Program-made: the position numbers and the translations under genes
Assembly: GCA_022072145.1 (NCBI GenBank)
Contig: JAJVIG010000028.1
Span: forward strand, 1-64,000
Length of the DNA stretch: 64,000 nt
Origin: Pseudomonadales bacterium
GTDB taxonomy: Bacteria; Pseudomonadota; Gammaproteobacteria; Pseudomonadales; UBA5518
Direction: 5' to 3'
Part shown: positions 53,791-61,641 of the stretch, piece after piece
Layout: each line of letters begins with the position of its first letter
Numbering within the stretch: the stretch's first letter is position 1
Notes under the pieces: generated by a model
The model's database searches: none
The model's input: only the letters and a program-made list of their open reading frames with translations
What the model was told of the DNA's origin: nothing

Positions 53791-54891
53791 TCAGATCTCG
53801 ATCACGGTACGGATACCACGCGCGGCCGCCAGGTCGGCAAAGCCCTCGTTGACCTCGGCGAGCGGCCGGCGCGCGGTGATCAGTCCCTCCAGGTCGAGTC
53901 GGCCGGCACGCCACAGATCGATCATGCGCGGTATCTCGCGCAACGAGTTGCAGCTGCCGAGCAGGCAGCCACAGAGCTTCTTCTCGGACGTCGCGAACAG
54001 CACCACGTTCGGGATCGTCACACCCTGGTCGAACGGCGGCGCGCCGACGCAGACGGTGGTGCCGCCGGGGCGCGTTGCCGCCAGACAACTCTCGATCAGC
54101 GCCGCGATCCCGGCGGTCTCGAACGCGTAGTCGACGCCCAGCGATCCGGTGAGTTCCAGCACGCGCGCGACCGGCTCTTCGGCCAGCGGATCGATTGCGT
54201 GGGTGGCGCCCATGCGCGCGGCCGCCTCGCGGCGCGAGGCAATGGGATCGGAGACGATGATCCGTGCCGCGCCGGCGAGCCGTGCGCCCTGGACGGCGGC
54301 CAGACCGATGCCGCCGAGTCCCTGGATCAGCACCGTCGCACCCGGCTCGACGCGCGCGGTATTCAGCACCGCGCCGACCCCGGTCTGCACCGCGCAGCCG
54401 ATCACGCACGCCACGTCCAGCGGCACGTCGGGCGCGATCCTGATCGCACCGCTGGCCGGCGTGATCACGTACTCGGCCAGTGCGCCGAGCCCCACGCCGC
54501 GCAGCACGCGCTGGCCGCCCAGCGACAATCCGGTGCAGCCGTCGGGCAGTGCCATGGTCATGATGCCCATCGCCTCGACGCACAGGCTGTGCTGCCCGCG
54601 CTGGCAGAAATGGCAGCGACCGCAGGGTGGCGCCGGCGTGAGCACGACGGGATCGCCGGGTGCGAGGTGTGTGACCCCGGCGCCCACCGACTCGACCACC
54701 CCGGAGGCCTCGTGTCCGACGATGACGGGTTCGGTCAGCGGGAACGCGCCCGAGATCACGCTGTAATCGGAGTGGCACAGCCCGCAGTAGCGCACGCGAA
54801 CACGTACCTCGCCGGCGCGTGGCGCGATGATCTCGACGTCGTCGCGGATGACCAGCGGTTGGCCAGGGGCTTCCAGTACGGCGGCGCGCAT
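53791..54891 (-). CDS. Zinc-dependent alcohol dehydrogenase (MDR, class-III-like)
   Basis: A 366-residue NAD-dependent dehydrogenase. Catalytic zinc ligands are Cys39, His60 and Glu61 (CGLCHSD, GHEASG). The structural zinc loop Cys90, Cys93, Cys96 and Cys104 is complete. The Rossmann motif is VLIQGLGGIGLAAVQGARLAG. Closest by pattern to FrmA/Rxyl-type alcohol dehydrogenases, with a broad range of possible alcohols. It lies 119 bp upstream of the HDOD gene on the same strand and diverges from the coiled-coil protein gene. Confidence 0.88.
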   Translation of the reverse strand: MRAAVLEAPGQPLVIRDDVEIIAPRAGEVRVRVRYCGLCHSDYSVISGAFPLTEPVIVGHEASGVVESVGAGVTHLAPGDPVVLTPAPPCGRCHFCQRGQHSLCVEAMGIMTMALPDGCTGLSLGGQRVLRGVGLGALAEYVITPASGAIRIAPDVPLDVACVIGCAVQTGVGAVLNTARVEPGATVLIQGLGGIGLAAVQGARLAGAARIIVSDPIASRREAAARMGATHAIDPLAEEPVARVLELTGSLGVDYAFETAGIAALIESCLAATRPGGTTVCVGAPPFDQGVTIPNVVLFATSEKKLCGCLLGSCNSLREIPRMIDLWRAGRLDLEGLITARRPLAEVNEGFADLAAARGIRTVIEI

Positions 54892-55094
54892 GCGGTGAAT
54901 CTCCGGCGTGAATGGCGTGGCCAGCCTAGCCAGCCCCGCCGGAATCGGTCAACCGCGGGCGCCTCGCCCGGGATTACCATCGCGCAACATGAACGGGTTC
55001 ACGAATCGGCGGCCCGTGCCGCGTCCGGGCACGGTAGCGCGGCTTCCGCTTGCCTATACTCCGGCACCGGAACACCACGCGTGGAGGGGGCGGC

Positions 55095-55979
55095 ATGTTG
55101 GGGTATCGCGTGACGCGAACGATCGGACGGGTGCTGGCGATCGGCTGGCTGTCCGTGGCAGGGTTGCCGGCACTCGCCTCGAGTCTGTCCGATCCGGTGC
55201 TGCAGAACGCCGAGGCACTCGAGGTGGAAGTATCTCGCCGCGCCGTGTGCGCGCAGCGCATCGACGCCTACCAGGCGCGCCTGGACACGCTGAACTCCGA
55301 CCCGCAGGCCGACGCCGCCGTGATCTCCGACCTCGAGACCCGCATCGAATCGAATCGCCGCTGCGTGAGTACCGCCACCACGCGCATCGAACGCCTGAAC
55401 GCCGTCGTGCTCGGTGCTGCGAACGAACTCGTGGCCGCTACCGGCCTCGGTCAGGCGGAGGTCGACACGCGAGTGGCCGCGCTGCGCGAACTCGAGGCGC
55501 GCCGCGTGGCACTGCGGCTCGATATCCGCCAGTACGAGCGCCAGCTCGCGGAACTCGCGCAGGATCCGGTGGGCAACGCGGTACGCATCGAACGGCGCAC
55601 CGCGATGCTCGATGCGGCACTGGCGGAACTGCGCCGGGTGAAGACGCAGATCGCGGATCAGGGTGCGGCGCTGCGCGACCTCGAGGCAAGCGCGCTGGCG
55701 GCGTTGGCGGAGGCCAGGAGCGCCACGCTCAGCTGGATCATGCCAACCACGCGCGCGGACGGTGCGCCGCTCGCCGCAGCGGACATCGGTGGCTACGAGA
55801 TCTACATGATCGCGGAGTCGACCGGCGAGACGCAGGTGATCGTGATCGAGGACCCGCTGGCGGTGACGCACCGCATCGCGGACCTGCAGCCCGGGACCTA
55901 TCACTTCTCGATCGCGGCCTACGACGTCGTCGGCCAGTTCAGCGAAATGTCCGAGGTGGTCTCGAAGACGATTCTCTGA
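55095..55979 (+). CDS. Secreted coiled-coil protein with C-terminal fibronectin-III-like domain
   Basis: A 294-residue protein: signal peptide (cleavage near LASS, residue 29), a long helical, charge-alternating region (about 35-215) with strong coiled-coil character and three cysteines, then a C-terminal beta domain (about 216-294) with ATLSWIMPTTRADG, GGYEIYMI, HRIADLQPGTYHFSIAAYD and GQFSEMSEVVS, the pattern of a fibronectin type III module. It is probably a periplasmic or outer-membrane-associated binding protein. Function unknown. GGAGGGGGCGGC precedes the ATG. Confidence 0.7.
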   Translation: MLGYRVTRTIGRVLAIGWLSVAGLPALASSLSDPVLQNAEALEVEVSRRAVCAQRIDAYQARLDTLNSDPQADAAVISDLETRIESNRRCVSTATTRIERLNAVVLGAANELVAATGLGQAEVDTRVAALRELEARRVALRLDIRQYERQLAELAQDPVGNAVRIERRTAMLDAALAELRRVKTQIADQGAALRDLEASALAALAEARSATLSWIMPTTRADGAPLAAADIGGYEIYMIAESTGETQVIVIEDPLAVTHRIADLQPGTYHFSIAAYDVVGQFSEMSEVVSKTIL

Positions 55980-55996
55980 CGCCCCGGGCGCCGTGC

Positions 55997-57115
55997 TCAG
56001 TCGTTCTCGATGAACTCGGTGATCTCGAGGTTGAAGCCGGAGATCGCACTGAAGCGCGTCGGTGAGCTCATGACGCGCATGCGGTGCACGCCGAGGTCTT
56101 TCAGGATCTGCGAGCCGGTGCCGTTCACACGCCAGAAGCGCTGGCCCTTCTCGCTGCTGCTCGCGCGCGGCTGCGGCAGTTCCGGATAGCTCTCGACCTG
56201 GCGCAGCAGTTCCGCGCTGTCGGTGGCGCGCGAGACCAGCACCAGCACGCCGTTGTCCTCGGCCGCGATGCGTCGCAGCGCCGCGTCGAGCGACCAGCCT
56301 TTTTTCGCGCCGGGGCGCTCCGCGCGCAGCAGGTCACGCAGCAGGTCGACCGCGTGCACGCGCACCAGCGTCGGGTGGTTCGGGTCGATCTCGCCGCGCA
56401 CCAGCGCGAAGTGCGCACCGCCGTCGATCAGGTCCACGTAGCTCAGCAGGCGCATCTGGCCGTAGGCGGTATCGATCAGCCGCTCCTGCCGGCGCGCCAC
56501 GGTCTGGTCGTGCAGCGCGCGGTAGGCGATCAGGTCCGCGATGGTGCCGATGCGCAGTTCGTGCCGCGCCGCGAACTCCTCGAGCTCCGGACGGCGCGCC
56601 ATCGTGCCGTCCTCGTTCATGATCTCGACGATCACCGCGGCCGGCTCGAAGCCGGCGAGGCGCGCGAGGTCGCAGCCGGCCTCGGTGTGGCCGGCGCGCG
56701 TCAGCACGCCGCCGGGTTTGGCGACCAGCGGAAAGATGTGGCCGGGTTGCACGATGTCGCCGGGGCCGGCGTCGTGCGCGACCGCCGCGCGTACGGTGGC
56801 GGCACGGCCGGCCGCGGTGATTGCGGGCGCCGGCAGGCGCGCTGCGTCGATCGAGACGGTGAAGTTCGTCTCGTGCTGCGAGAGATTCTTCTGCACCATC
56901 AACGGCAACGCGAGTTGCCGCGCGCGCTCCTCGGTGAGCGGCAGGCAGATCAGTCCGCAGGCCTGCGCGGCGAAGAAGTTGATGTGCTCGGCGGTGACCG
57001 CCTCGGCCGCGATGATCAGGTCGCCTTCGTTCTCGCGGTCCTCGTCGTCCATCAGCACGACCATGCGACCGGCGCGGATGTCTTCGATGATGTCCTGGAT
57101 GGCGCTGATCGGCAT
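55997..57115 (-). CDS. ribB: 3,4-dihydroxy-2-butanone-4-phosphate synthase with degenerate GTP-cyclohydrolase-II-like tail
   Basis: A 372-residue riboflavin-biosynthesis protein. The N-terminal RibB half (1-205) is complete: VVLMDDEDRENEGDLIIAA, HETNFTVSID, GHIFPLVAKPGGVLTRAGHTE and EIMNEDGTMARRPEL. It makes dihydroxybutanone phosphate from ribulose-5-phosphate. The second half has the fold of RibA, but the zinc-binding cysteines and the CTGD segment are missing (VRVHAVDLLRDLLRAERPG stands in their place), so it should lack cyclohydrolase activity. Such RibBX-type proteins are known in gammaproteobacteria. The start at 57115 is preferred over one at 57547, as the family N terminus begins here. 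Confidence 0.88.
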   Translation of the reverse strand: MPISAIQDIIEDIRAGRMVVLMDDEDRENEGDLIIAAEAVTAEHINFFAAQACGLICLPLTEERARQLALPLMVQKNLSQHETNFTVSIDAARLPAPAITAAGRAATVRAAVAHDAGPGDIVQPGHIFPLVAKPGGVLTRAGHTEAGCDLARLAGFEPAAVIVEIMNEDGTMARRPELEEFAARHELRIGTIADLIAYRALHDQTVARRQERLIDTAYGQMRLLSYVDLIDGGAHFALVRGEIDPNHPTLVRVHAVDLLRDLLRAERPGAKKGWSLDAALRRIAAEDNGVLVLVSRATDSAELLRQVESYPELPQPRASSSEKGQRFWRVNGTGSQILKDLGVHRMRVMSSPTRFSAISGFNLEITEFIEND

Positions 57116-57245
57116 GCTGCGCTCCGCGCGGAGGATGGCTGGGGGAGGGCGGTATCTTAGGCAGTTCGGCGGTGCGCTGCCAGCCGCCGCCGGAAGCCGT
57201 TTCGCTGTATAAAGACCGTCGGGGGACGCCACGACAGGACACCGG

Positions 57246-58406
57246 ATGGCCAGACAGGCGCTGCACGACGTCGCGATCGTAGCCACCGCGAACACGCGCC
57301 AGGCGCGCCGGCTCGACGGCGAGACCGATACCGCGCTGGTGTTGGCGGTGATGCGTGAACTGCTGGCGCGCAGCGGCCTGCGCCCCGCCGACATCGACGG
57401 CGTCAACGTGGTGGCGCCGGTCGGCGGTATCCACCCGCGCCAGGCGGCACACTGGCTGGGACCGAGGCCGCGCTGGTGCGGCACCGAGTACATGGGCATC
57501 GCGGCGGTGCTCGAGGCGGCCGCGGCGATCGCGACCGGCCAGGCCACGACGGTGCTGCTGGCGACCGCGCAGGCCGGCGCGTACGGCGAGCGCGGTGCGA
57601 CCGCACCGTGGACGCGCCCGTCCTACGAGTTCACCGAATGCTTCGGACTGTACACGGCTGCCGAGTTCGCGCTGTGCGCGCGCCGGCACATGACGCTCTA
57701 CGGCACGCGACACGAATCGATGGCGACCGTCGCCGCCACGATCCGCAACAACGGTCACCGGCATCCCGGGGCGGCCAGTTACGGGCGCGCGCCGCTCACG
57801 CCCGACGACGTCGCCGCGTCGAGGATGGTCGCCTCGCCGTTTCGCCTGCTCGACTGCTGCATCACGTCCGAGGGCGGTGGCGGGCTGTTGCTGACCACCG
57901 CGGAACGGGCGCGCGAACTGCCGGTCACCCCGGTGTATCTGCTCGGCGCCGGTACCGACCGGCGCGGCCTCGCCTATACGCGGGCACCGCTGTGGGAGGA
58001 GTGCGGGGACATCGGCGCGCGCGCGGCGGCGCGCAGCTTCGCGCAGGCCGGCCTGCGTCCGGCCGACATCGACGTCTGCGAGTTCTACGACCCGTTCTCG
58101 TTCGAGATCATCCGCCAGTTCGAGGCTTTCGGCTTCTGCGCGCCCGGTGAGGGCGGCGACTTCGTGCTCGACGGTCGCATCGCGATCGACGGCGAGTTCC
58201 CGGTCGCCACCAACGGCGGATTGCTCGCGTTCAGCCATGCCGGAACGCTGCAGATGCTGCAGAAGGTCATCGCTGCCTGCGAACAGTTGACCGGCGCCGC
58301 GCCGCCGGCGCTGCGGGTGCCCGAGGCGCGCGTCGCGCTGGCCAGCAACGGCGGATCCGGTGCGTTGTTCTGTGACGTGATGATCCTCGGGAGCGAACGC
58401 CCATGA
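57246..58406 (+). CDS. Thiolase-superfamily protein (SCP-x/lipid-transfer-like)
   Basis: A 386-residue thiolase-fold protein: SGLRPADIDGVNVVAPVGG, IAAVLEAAAAIATGQATTVLL, a Cys in DCCITSEGGGGLLL, ECGDIGARAAARSFAQAGLR, and C-terminal GLLAFSHAGTLQMLQK. It resembles the SCP2-type thiolases and aldolases that act with a DUF35 partner, for example in side-chain cleavage of steroids. It is encoded immediately before such a partner (ATGA overlap). It is the first gene of an operon that ends with the 2-oxoacid oxidoreductase. No Shine-Dalgarno is clear, and the ATG matches the family start. Confidence 0.85.
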   Translation: MARQALHDVAIVATANTRQARRLDGETDTALVLAVMRELLARSGLRPADIDGVNVVAPVGGIHPRQAAHWLGPRPRWCGTEYMGIAAVLEAAAAIATGQATTVLLATAQAGAYGERGATAPWTRPSYEFTECFGLYTAAEFALCARRHMTLYGTRHESMATVAATIRNNGHRHPGAASYGRAPLTPDDVAASRMVASPFRLLDCCITSEGGGGLLLTTAERARELPVTPVYLLGAGTDRRGLAYTRAPLWEECGDIGARAAARSFAQAGLRPADIDVCEFYDPFSFEIIRQFEAFGFCAPGEGGDFVLDGRIAIDGEFPVATNGGLLAFSHAGTLQMLQKVIAACEQLTGAAPPALRVPEARVALASNGGSGALFCDVMILGSERP

Positions 58407-58834
58407 GCCACTGGTCGACGGCGCCGGAGACGGACGCGAGCGGCCTGCCGCTGCCTTGCCCCACGGCGTTGTCGCGCCCGCACTGGGACGGCTGTGCGCG
58501 CGGGGAACTGCTGGTGCAATGTTGCGCCGATTGCGGCCGGCGGGTGTTTCCGCCGCAGCCCGTGTGTACCGCCTGCTTCTCCGAACGGCTCGGGTGGGAG
58601 CGCAGCAGCGGCCGCGGCCTGATCTACAGCTTCACGGTGGTCCACCGGCCGCCGCGCCCGGAGTTCGAAGTGCCGTACGTGATCGTGATCGTGGAACTCG
58701 AGGAGGGCTGGCACATGCTGTCGAACCTGCTCGACTGCGATCCGGACGCCGTCGCGGTGGGCGATCCGGTGGAGGTGAGTTTCGAGACGCGCGCGGGCAT
58801 GGTGCTGCCGATGTTCCGGCGCCGCGGCGCATGA
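58403..58834 (+). CDS. DUF35 OB-fold / zinc-ribbon protein (thiolase partner)
   Basis: A 143-residue protein with the N-terminal zinc ribbon CADCGRRVFPPQPVCTACF (four cysteines) and an OB-fold (LIYSFTVVHRPPRPEFE, VGDPVEVSFETRAG). DUF35 proteins bind acyl-CoA and complete the active complex of thiolase-like or hydratase-like enzymes in steroid and polyketide pathways. It starts within the thiolase stop codon. It is followed after 84 bp by the oxidoreductase genes. Confidence 0.88.
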   Translation: MSHWSTAPETDASGLPLPCPTALSRPHWDGCARGELLVQCCADCGRRVFPPQPVCTACFSERLGWERSSGRGLIYSFTVVHRPPRPEFEVPYVIVIVELEEGWHMLSNLLDCDPDAVAVGDPVEVSFETRAGMVLPMFRRRGA

Positions 58835-58918
58835 CTTCGGTCAATGACCGCGCTGTGGCACCCTGCGAGCATTGGGCGACGAACGGGCTGGACCACTGAC
58901 TGACACAGGAAGGCACCG

Positions 58919-59494
58919 GTGCTCGAGATCCGCATACACGGCCGGGGAGGCCAGGGTAACGTGGTCGCGGCCTATCTGCTGGCCGACGCCGCGAGCCGTG
59001 CCCGGCGCCATTGCCAGGCGTTTCCGGCCTTCGGCGCCGAGCGCCGGGGCGCGCCGGTGACCGCCTTCGTGCGTATCGCGCGCCGGCCGATCCTGCGCCG
59101 CGACGCGGTGAAAACGCCGGGGTTCCTGATCGTCCAGGACGCGACCCTGCTGCACGAGCCCGATCTCGCCGCCGGCCTGCTGCCGGGCGGAGGTATCCTC
59201 GTCAACACCACGCTCGATGCCGGGGAGATCCGGCGCCGGCATGGGCTCGAGGTCGTCGCGCTGCCCGCCAGCGCGCTGGCCGAGCGCCACCTCGGACGGA
59301 GGCTCCCGAACGTCGCGCTGCTCGGCGCGTTCCTGGCGCTGACCCGGCTGTTGCCGACGCGCGCGCTGTCGGAGGCGATCGCGGCGCGCTTCGCCACCAA
59401 AAACCCGGAGCAGAACATCGCGCTGGCCACGGCCGCCGCCGCATGCGTGGCGGCCGGCGCCTGGAAGGAGAAGGCCGATGCCGCAGGCGCTTGA
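58919..59494 (+). CDS. 2-oxoacid:acceptor oxidoreductase, gamma subunit
   Basis: A 191-residue gamma subunit of the pyruvate:ferredoxin-oxidoreductase family: EIRIHGRGGQGNVVAAYLLA, FPAFGAERRGAPVTAFVRI and LPNVALLGAFLALTRLLP. It helps form the CoA-binding part of the thiamine-diphosphate complex. The GTG at 58919 follows CAGGAAGG. It overlaps the alpha subunit gene by 17 bp. Confidence 0.88.
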   Translation: MLEIRIHGRGGQGNVVAAYLLADAASRARRHCQAFPAFGAERRGAPVTAFVRIARRPILRRDAVKTPGFLIVQDATLLHEPDLAAGLLPGGGILVNTTLDAGEIRRRHGLEVVALPASALAERHLGRRLPNVALLGAFLALTRLLPTRALSEAIAARFATKNPEQNIALATAAAACVAAGAWKEKADAAGA

Positions 59495-60650
59495 AGGATC
59501 GGCGGCCGTCGCGCGTGCGGTTGCGCTGTGCCGGCCCGGTGTGATCGCGGCGTATCCGATCACGCCGCAGACGCACATCGTCGAGAACATCTCGCGTCTG
59601 GTCGCCGACGGCGAACTCGACACCGAACTGGTCAGCGTGGAGAGCGAGTTCTCGGCCGCCTCCGTGGTGCTCGGCGCGGCGGCGGCCGGCTCGCGCGCGT
59701 ACACGGCCAGTTCCTCGCAGGGCATCCTGCTGATGATGGAGGTGCTGTACAACATCGCCGGGCTGCGCGTGCCGCTGGTGATGACCTGCGCGAACCGTGC
59801 GGTCGGCGCCCCGATCTCGATCTGGAACGACCAGCAGGACTCGATGGCCGCGCGCGATGCCGGCTGGGTGCAGCTCTACTGCGTGGACAACCAGCAGGCG
59901 GTGGACACCACGGTGCAGGCGTTCCGCATCGCCGAGCAGACCGAGTTGCCCGTGATGGTGTGCATCGACGGCTTCACGCTGACGCACACGATGGAAATGC
60001 TGGCACTGCCCACCCAGGCGCAGGTCGACCGTTACCTGCCGCCGTTCCGTTTCGCGCGTGCGCTGGATCCGGCCTCGCCGCGCAGTCTCGGCATGCTGGT
60101 CACGCCGGAGTGGTTCAGCGAACTGCGTCACGCGCACCACGCGGCGCTCGGGCGTGCGGCGGAGGTCGTCGAGCGCGCCGACCGCGACTGGCACAAGCTC
60201 ACGCGCCGCAGCGCGGGCGGGTTGATCGAGTCCTTCGGCGACCCCGATGCACCGTACGCCGTGCTGACGATCGGCTCGGTCGGCGGCACCTTCGCGGCGG
60301 CGCTCGCGGAATGCCCGCCGGCTTCGCCGACGCGGCTGCTGCGCCTGCGCTGCTATCGTCCGTTCCCGCTCGCGGCGCTGCACGAGGCCTGCCGCGGCGT
60401 GCGCGAGCTGATCGTGGTCGAGCGCGCGCTGTCGCCGGGGCAGGGCGGCATCATCGGCACCGAGGTTCGCGCCGCCTTCGCCGGGATGCGCGGCGCGCCG
60501 CGCGTGCACAACGTCGCGCTCGGGCTGGGCGGGCGCGACGTGCCGATGGAGACGCTGGGCAGGCTGGTTGCCGCGGCGCGTGCGCGACGGTTGCCGCCGT
60601 TCTCGATCTTCGATCTGCAGCCCGAGCGGCTGCCCGCGGAGGAACGCTGA
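59478..60650 (+). CDS. 2-oxoacid:acceptor oxidoreductase, alpha subunit
   Basis: A 390-residue alpha subunit: AAYPITPQTHIVENISRLVA, VESEFSAASVVLGAAAAGSR, TASSSQGILLMMEVLYNIAG, VMTCANRAVGAPISIWNDQQ and the C-terminal VVERALSPGQGGIIGTEV. This is the pyrimidine-binding (domain I/II) part of the thiamine-diphosphate enzyme that oxidatively decarboxylates a 2-oxoacid to acyl-CoA. GGAGAAGGCC precedes the ATG. The beta subunit starts two bases after its stop. Confidence 0.9.
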   Translation: MPQALEGSAAVARAVALCRPGVIAAYPITPQTHIVENISRLVADGELDTELVSVESEFSAASVVLGAAAAGSRAYTASSSQGILLMMEVLYNIAGLRVPLVMTCANRAVGAPISIWNDQQDSMAARDAGWVQLYCVDNQQAVDTTVQAFRIAEQTELPVMVCIDGFTLTHTMEMLALPTQAQVDRYLPPFRFARALDPASPRSLGMLVTPEWFSELRHAHHAALGRAAEVVERADRDWHKLTRRSAGGLIESFGDPDAPYAVLTIGSVGGTFAAALAECPPASPTRLLRLRCYRPFPLAALHEACRGVRELIVVERALSPGQGGIIGTEVRAAFAGMRGAPRVHNVALGLGGRDVPMETLGRLVAAARARRLPPFSIFDLQPERLPAEER

Positions 60651-60651
60651 G

Positions 60652-61641
60652 ATGGACGAATCGCCGCGGCAGCTGATCGCGCGCCAGCGCGAGGCCGAGC
60701 CGCGTTATCGCGGGCTGGAATCCGGGCATCGCGCCTGCCAGGGCTGCGGCGAGGCGCTGGCCGCGCGGCTGGTGACCGAGGTGGCCGGCGGTGACGTGGT
60801 GGTGGCCAACGCCACCGGGTGCCTCGAGGTGTTCACGACGCCGTGGCCGCAGTCGGCGTGGCGCATGCCGTGGATGCATTCGCTGTTCGAGAACGCCGCG
60901 GCGATCGCCTCCGACATCGAGGCGGCGCTGCGCCACCAGCAGCGCCCGACCAAGGTGCTGGCCTTCGGCGGCGACGGCGGCACCTTCGACATCGGTTTCC
61001 AGGCACTGTCGGGCATGCTCGAGCGCGAGCACGACGTGCTGTACGTCTGCTACGACAACGAGGCGTACATGAATACCGGCATCCAGCGTTCGAGCTCGAC
61101 GCCGCACGCGGCGATGACCACCACCTCGCCGCCGGGGCGCGAGCGCATGGGCAAGCGCCACCTGAAGAAAGACCTGCTGTCGATCATCGGCGCGCACCAC
61201 ATCCCCTACGCGGCCAGCGCCTCGGTGGCGTACCCGCGCGACCTGCAGCGCAAGGTGCGTCGCGCGCTGGAGATCAGCGGGCCGACCTTCCTGCTGGTGC
61301 ACTCGCCGTGTCCGCTCGGCTGGGGTCACGGCGGCGAGCGCACCATCGAGGTCGGGCGCCTTGCGGTGCAGACGGGGCTGTTCCCGCTGGTCGAGATCGA
61401 GCGCGGCGCGGTCACCGCGGTGATGCCGCTGCGCGTGCCGCGGCCGGTAAGCGAGTACCTGGCGCTGCAGGGCAGGTTTCGCCATCTGTTCGCCGACGAG
61501 CCGCGTGCGCGCGAGGAGCTCGAGCACCTGCAGGCCCTCGCCGACCACAACATCGCGGTGTACGGGCTGCTCGGTGGCGCGCCCGATGCGCTCGACGCGG
61601 ACGGCGCCGACACGGTGCGTCGCGGGGGGGCCGTGGCATGA
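60652..61641 (+). CDS. 2-oxoacid:acceptor oxidoreductase, beta (thiamine-diphosphate) subunit
   Basis: A 329-residue beta subunit: SGHRACQGCGEALAARLVTE, ATGCLEVF, the diphosphate-binding segment GDGGTFDIGFQALSGMLERE with YDNEAYMNTGIQRSSSTPH, and FLLVHSPCPLGWGHG. The cysteines expected for one iron-sulfur cluster are only partly present in the N-terminal segment. The product is probably acyl-CoA from an aryl- or alkyl-2-oxoacid. It ends in ATGA overlapping the flavoprotein gene. Confidence 0.9.
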   Translation: MDESPRQLIARQREAEPRYRGLESGHRACQGCGEALAARLVTEVAGGDVVVANATGCLEVFTTPWPQSAWRMPWMHSLFENAAAIASDIEAALRHQQRPTKVLAFGGDGGTFDIGFQALSGMLEREHDVLYVCYDNEAYMNTGIQRSSSTPHAAMTTTSPPGRERMGKRHLKKDLLSIIGAHHIPYAASASVAYPRDLQRKVRRALEISGPTFLLVHSPCPLGWGHGGERTIEVGRLAVQTGLFPLVEIERGAVTAVMPLRVPRPVSEYLALQGRFRHLFADEPRAREELEHLQALADHNIAVYGLLGGAPDALDADGADTVRRGGAVA

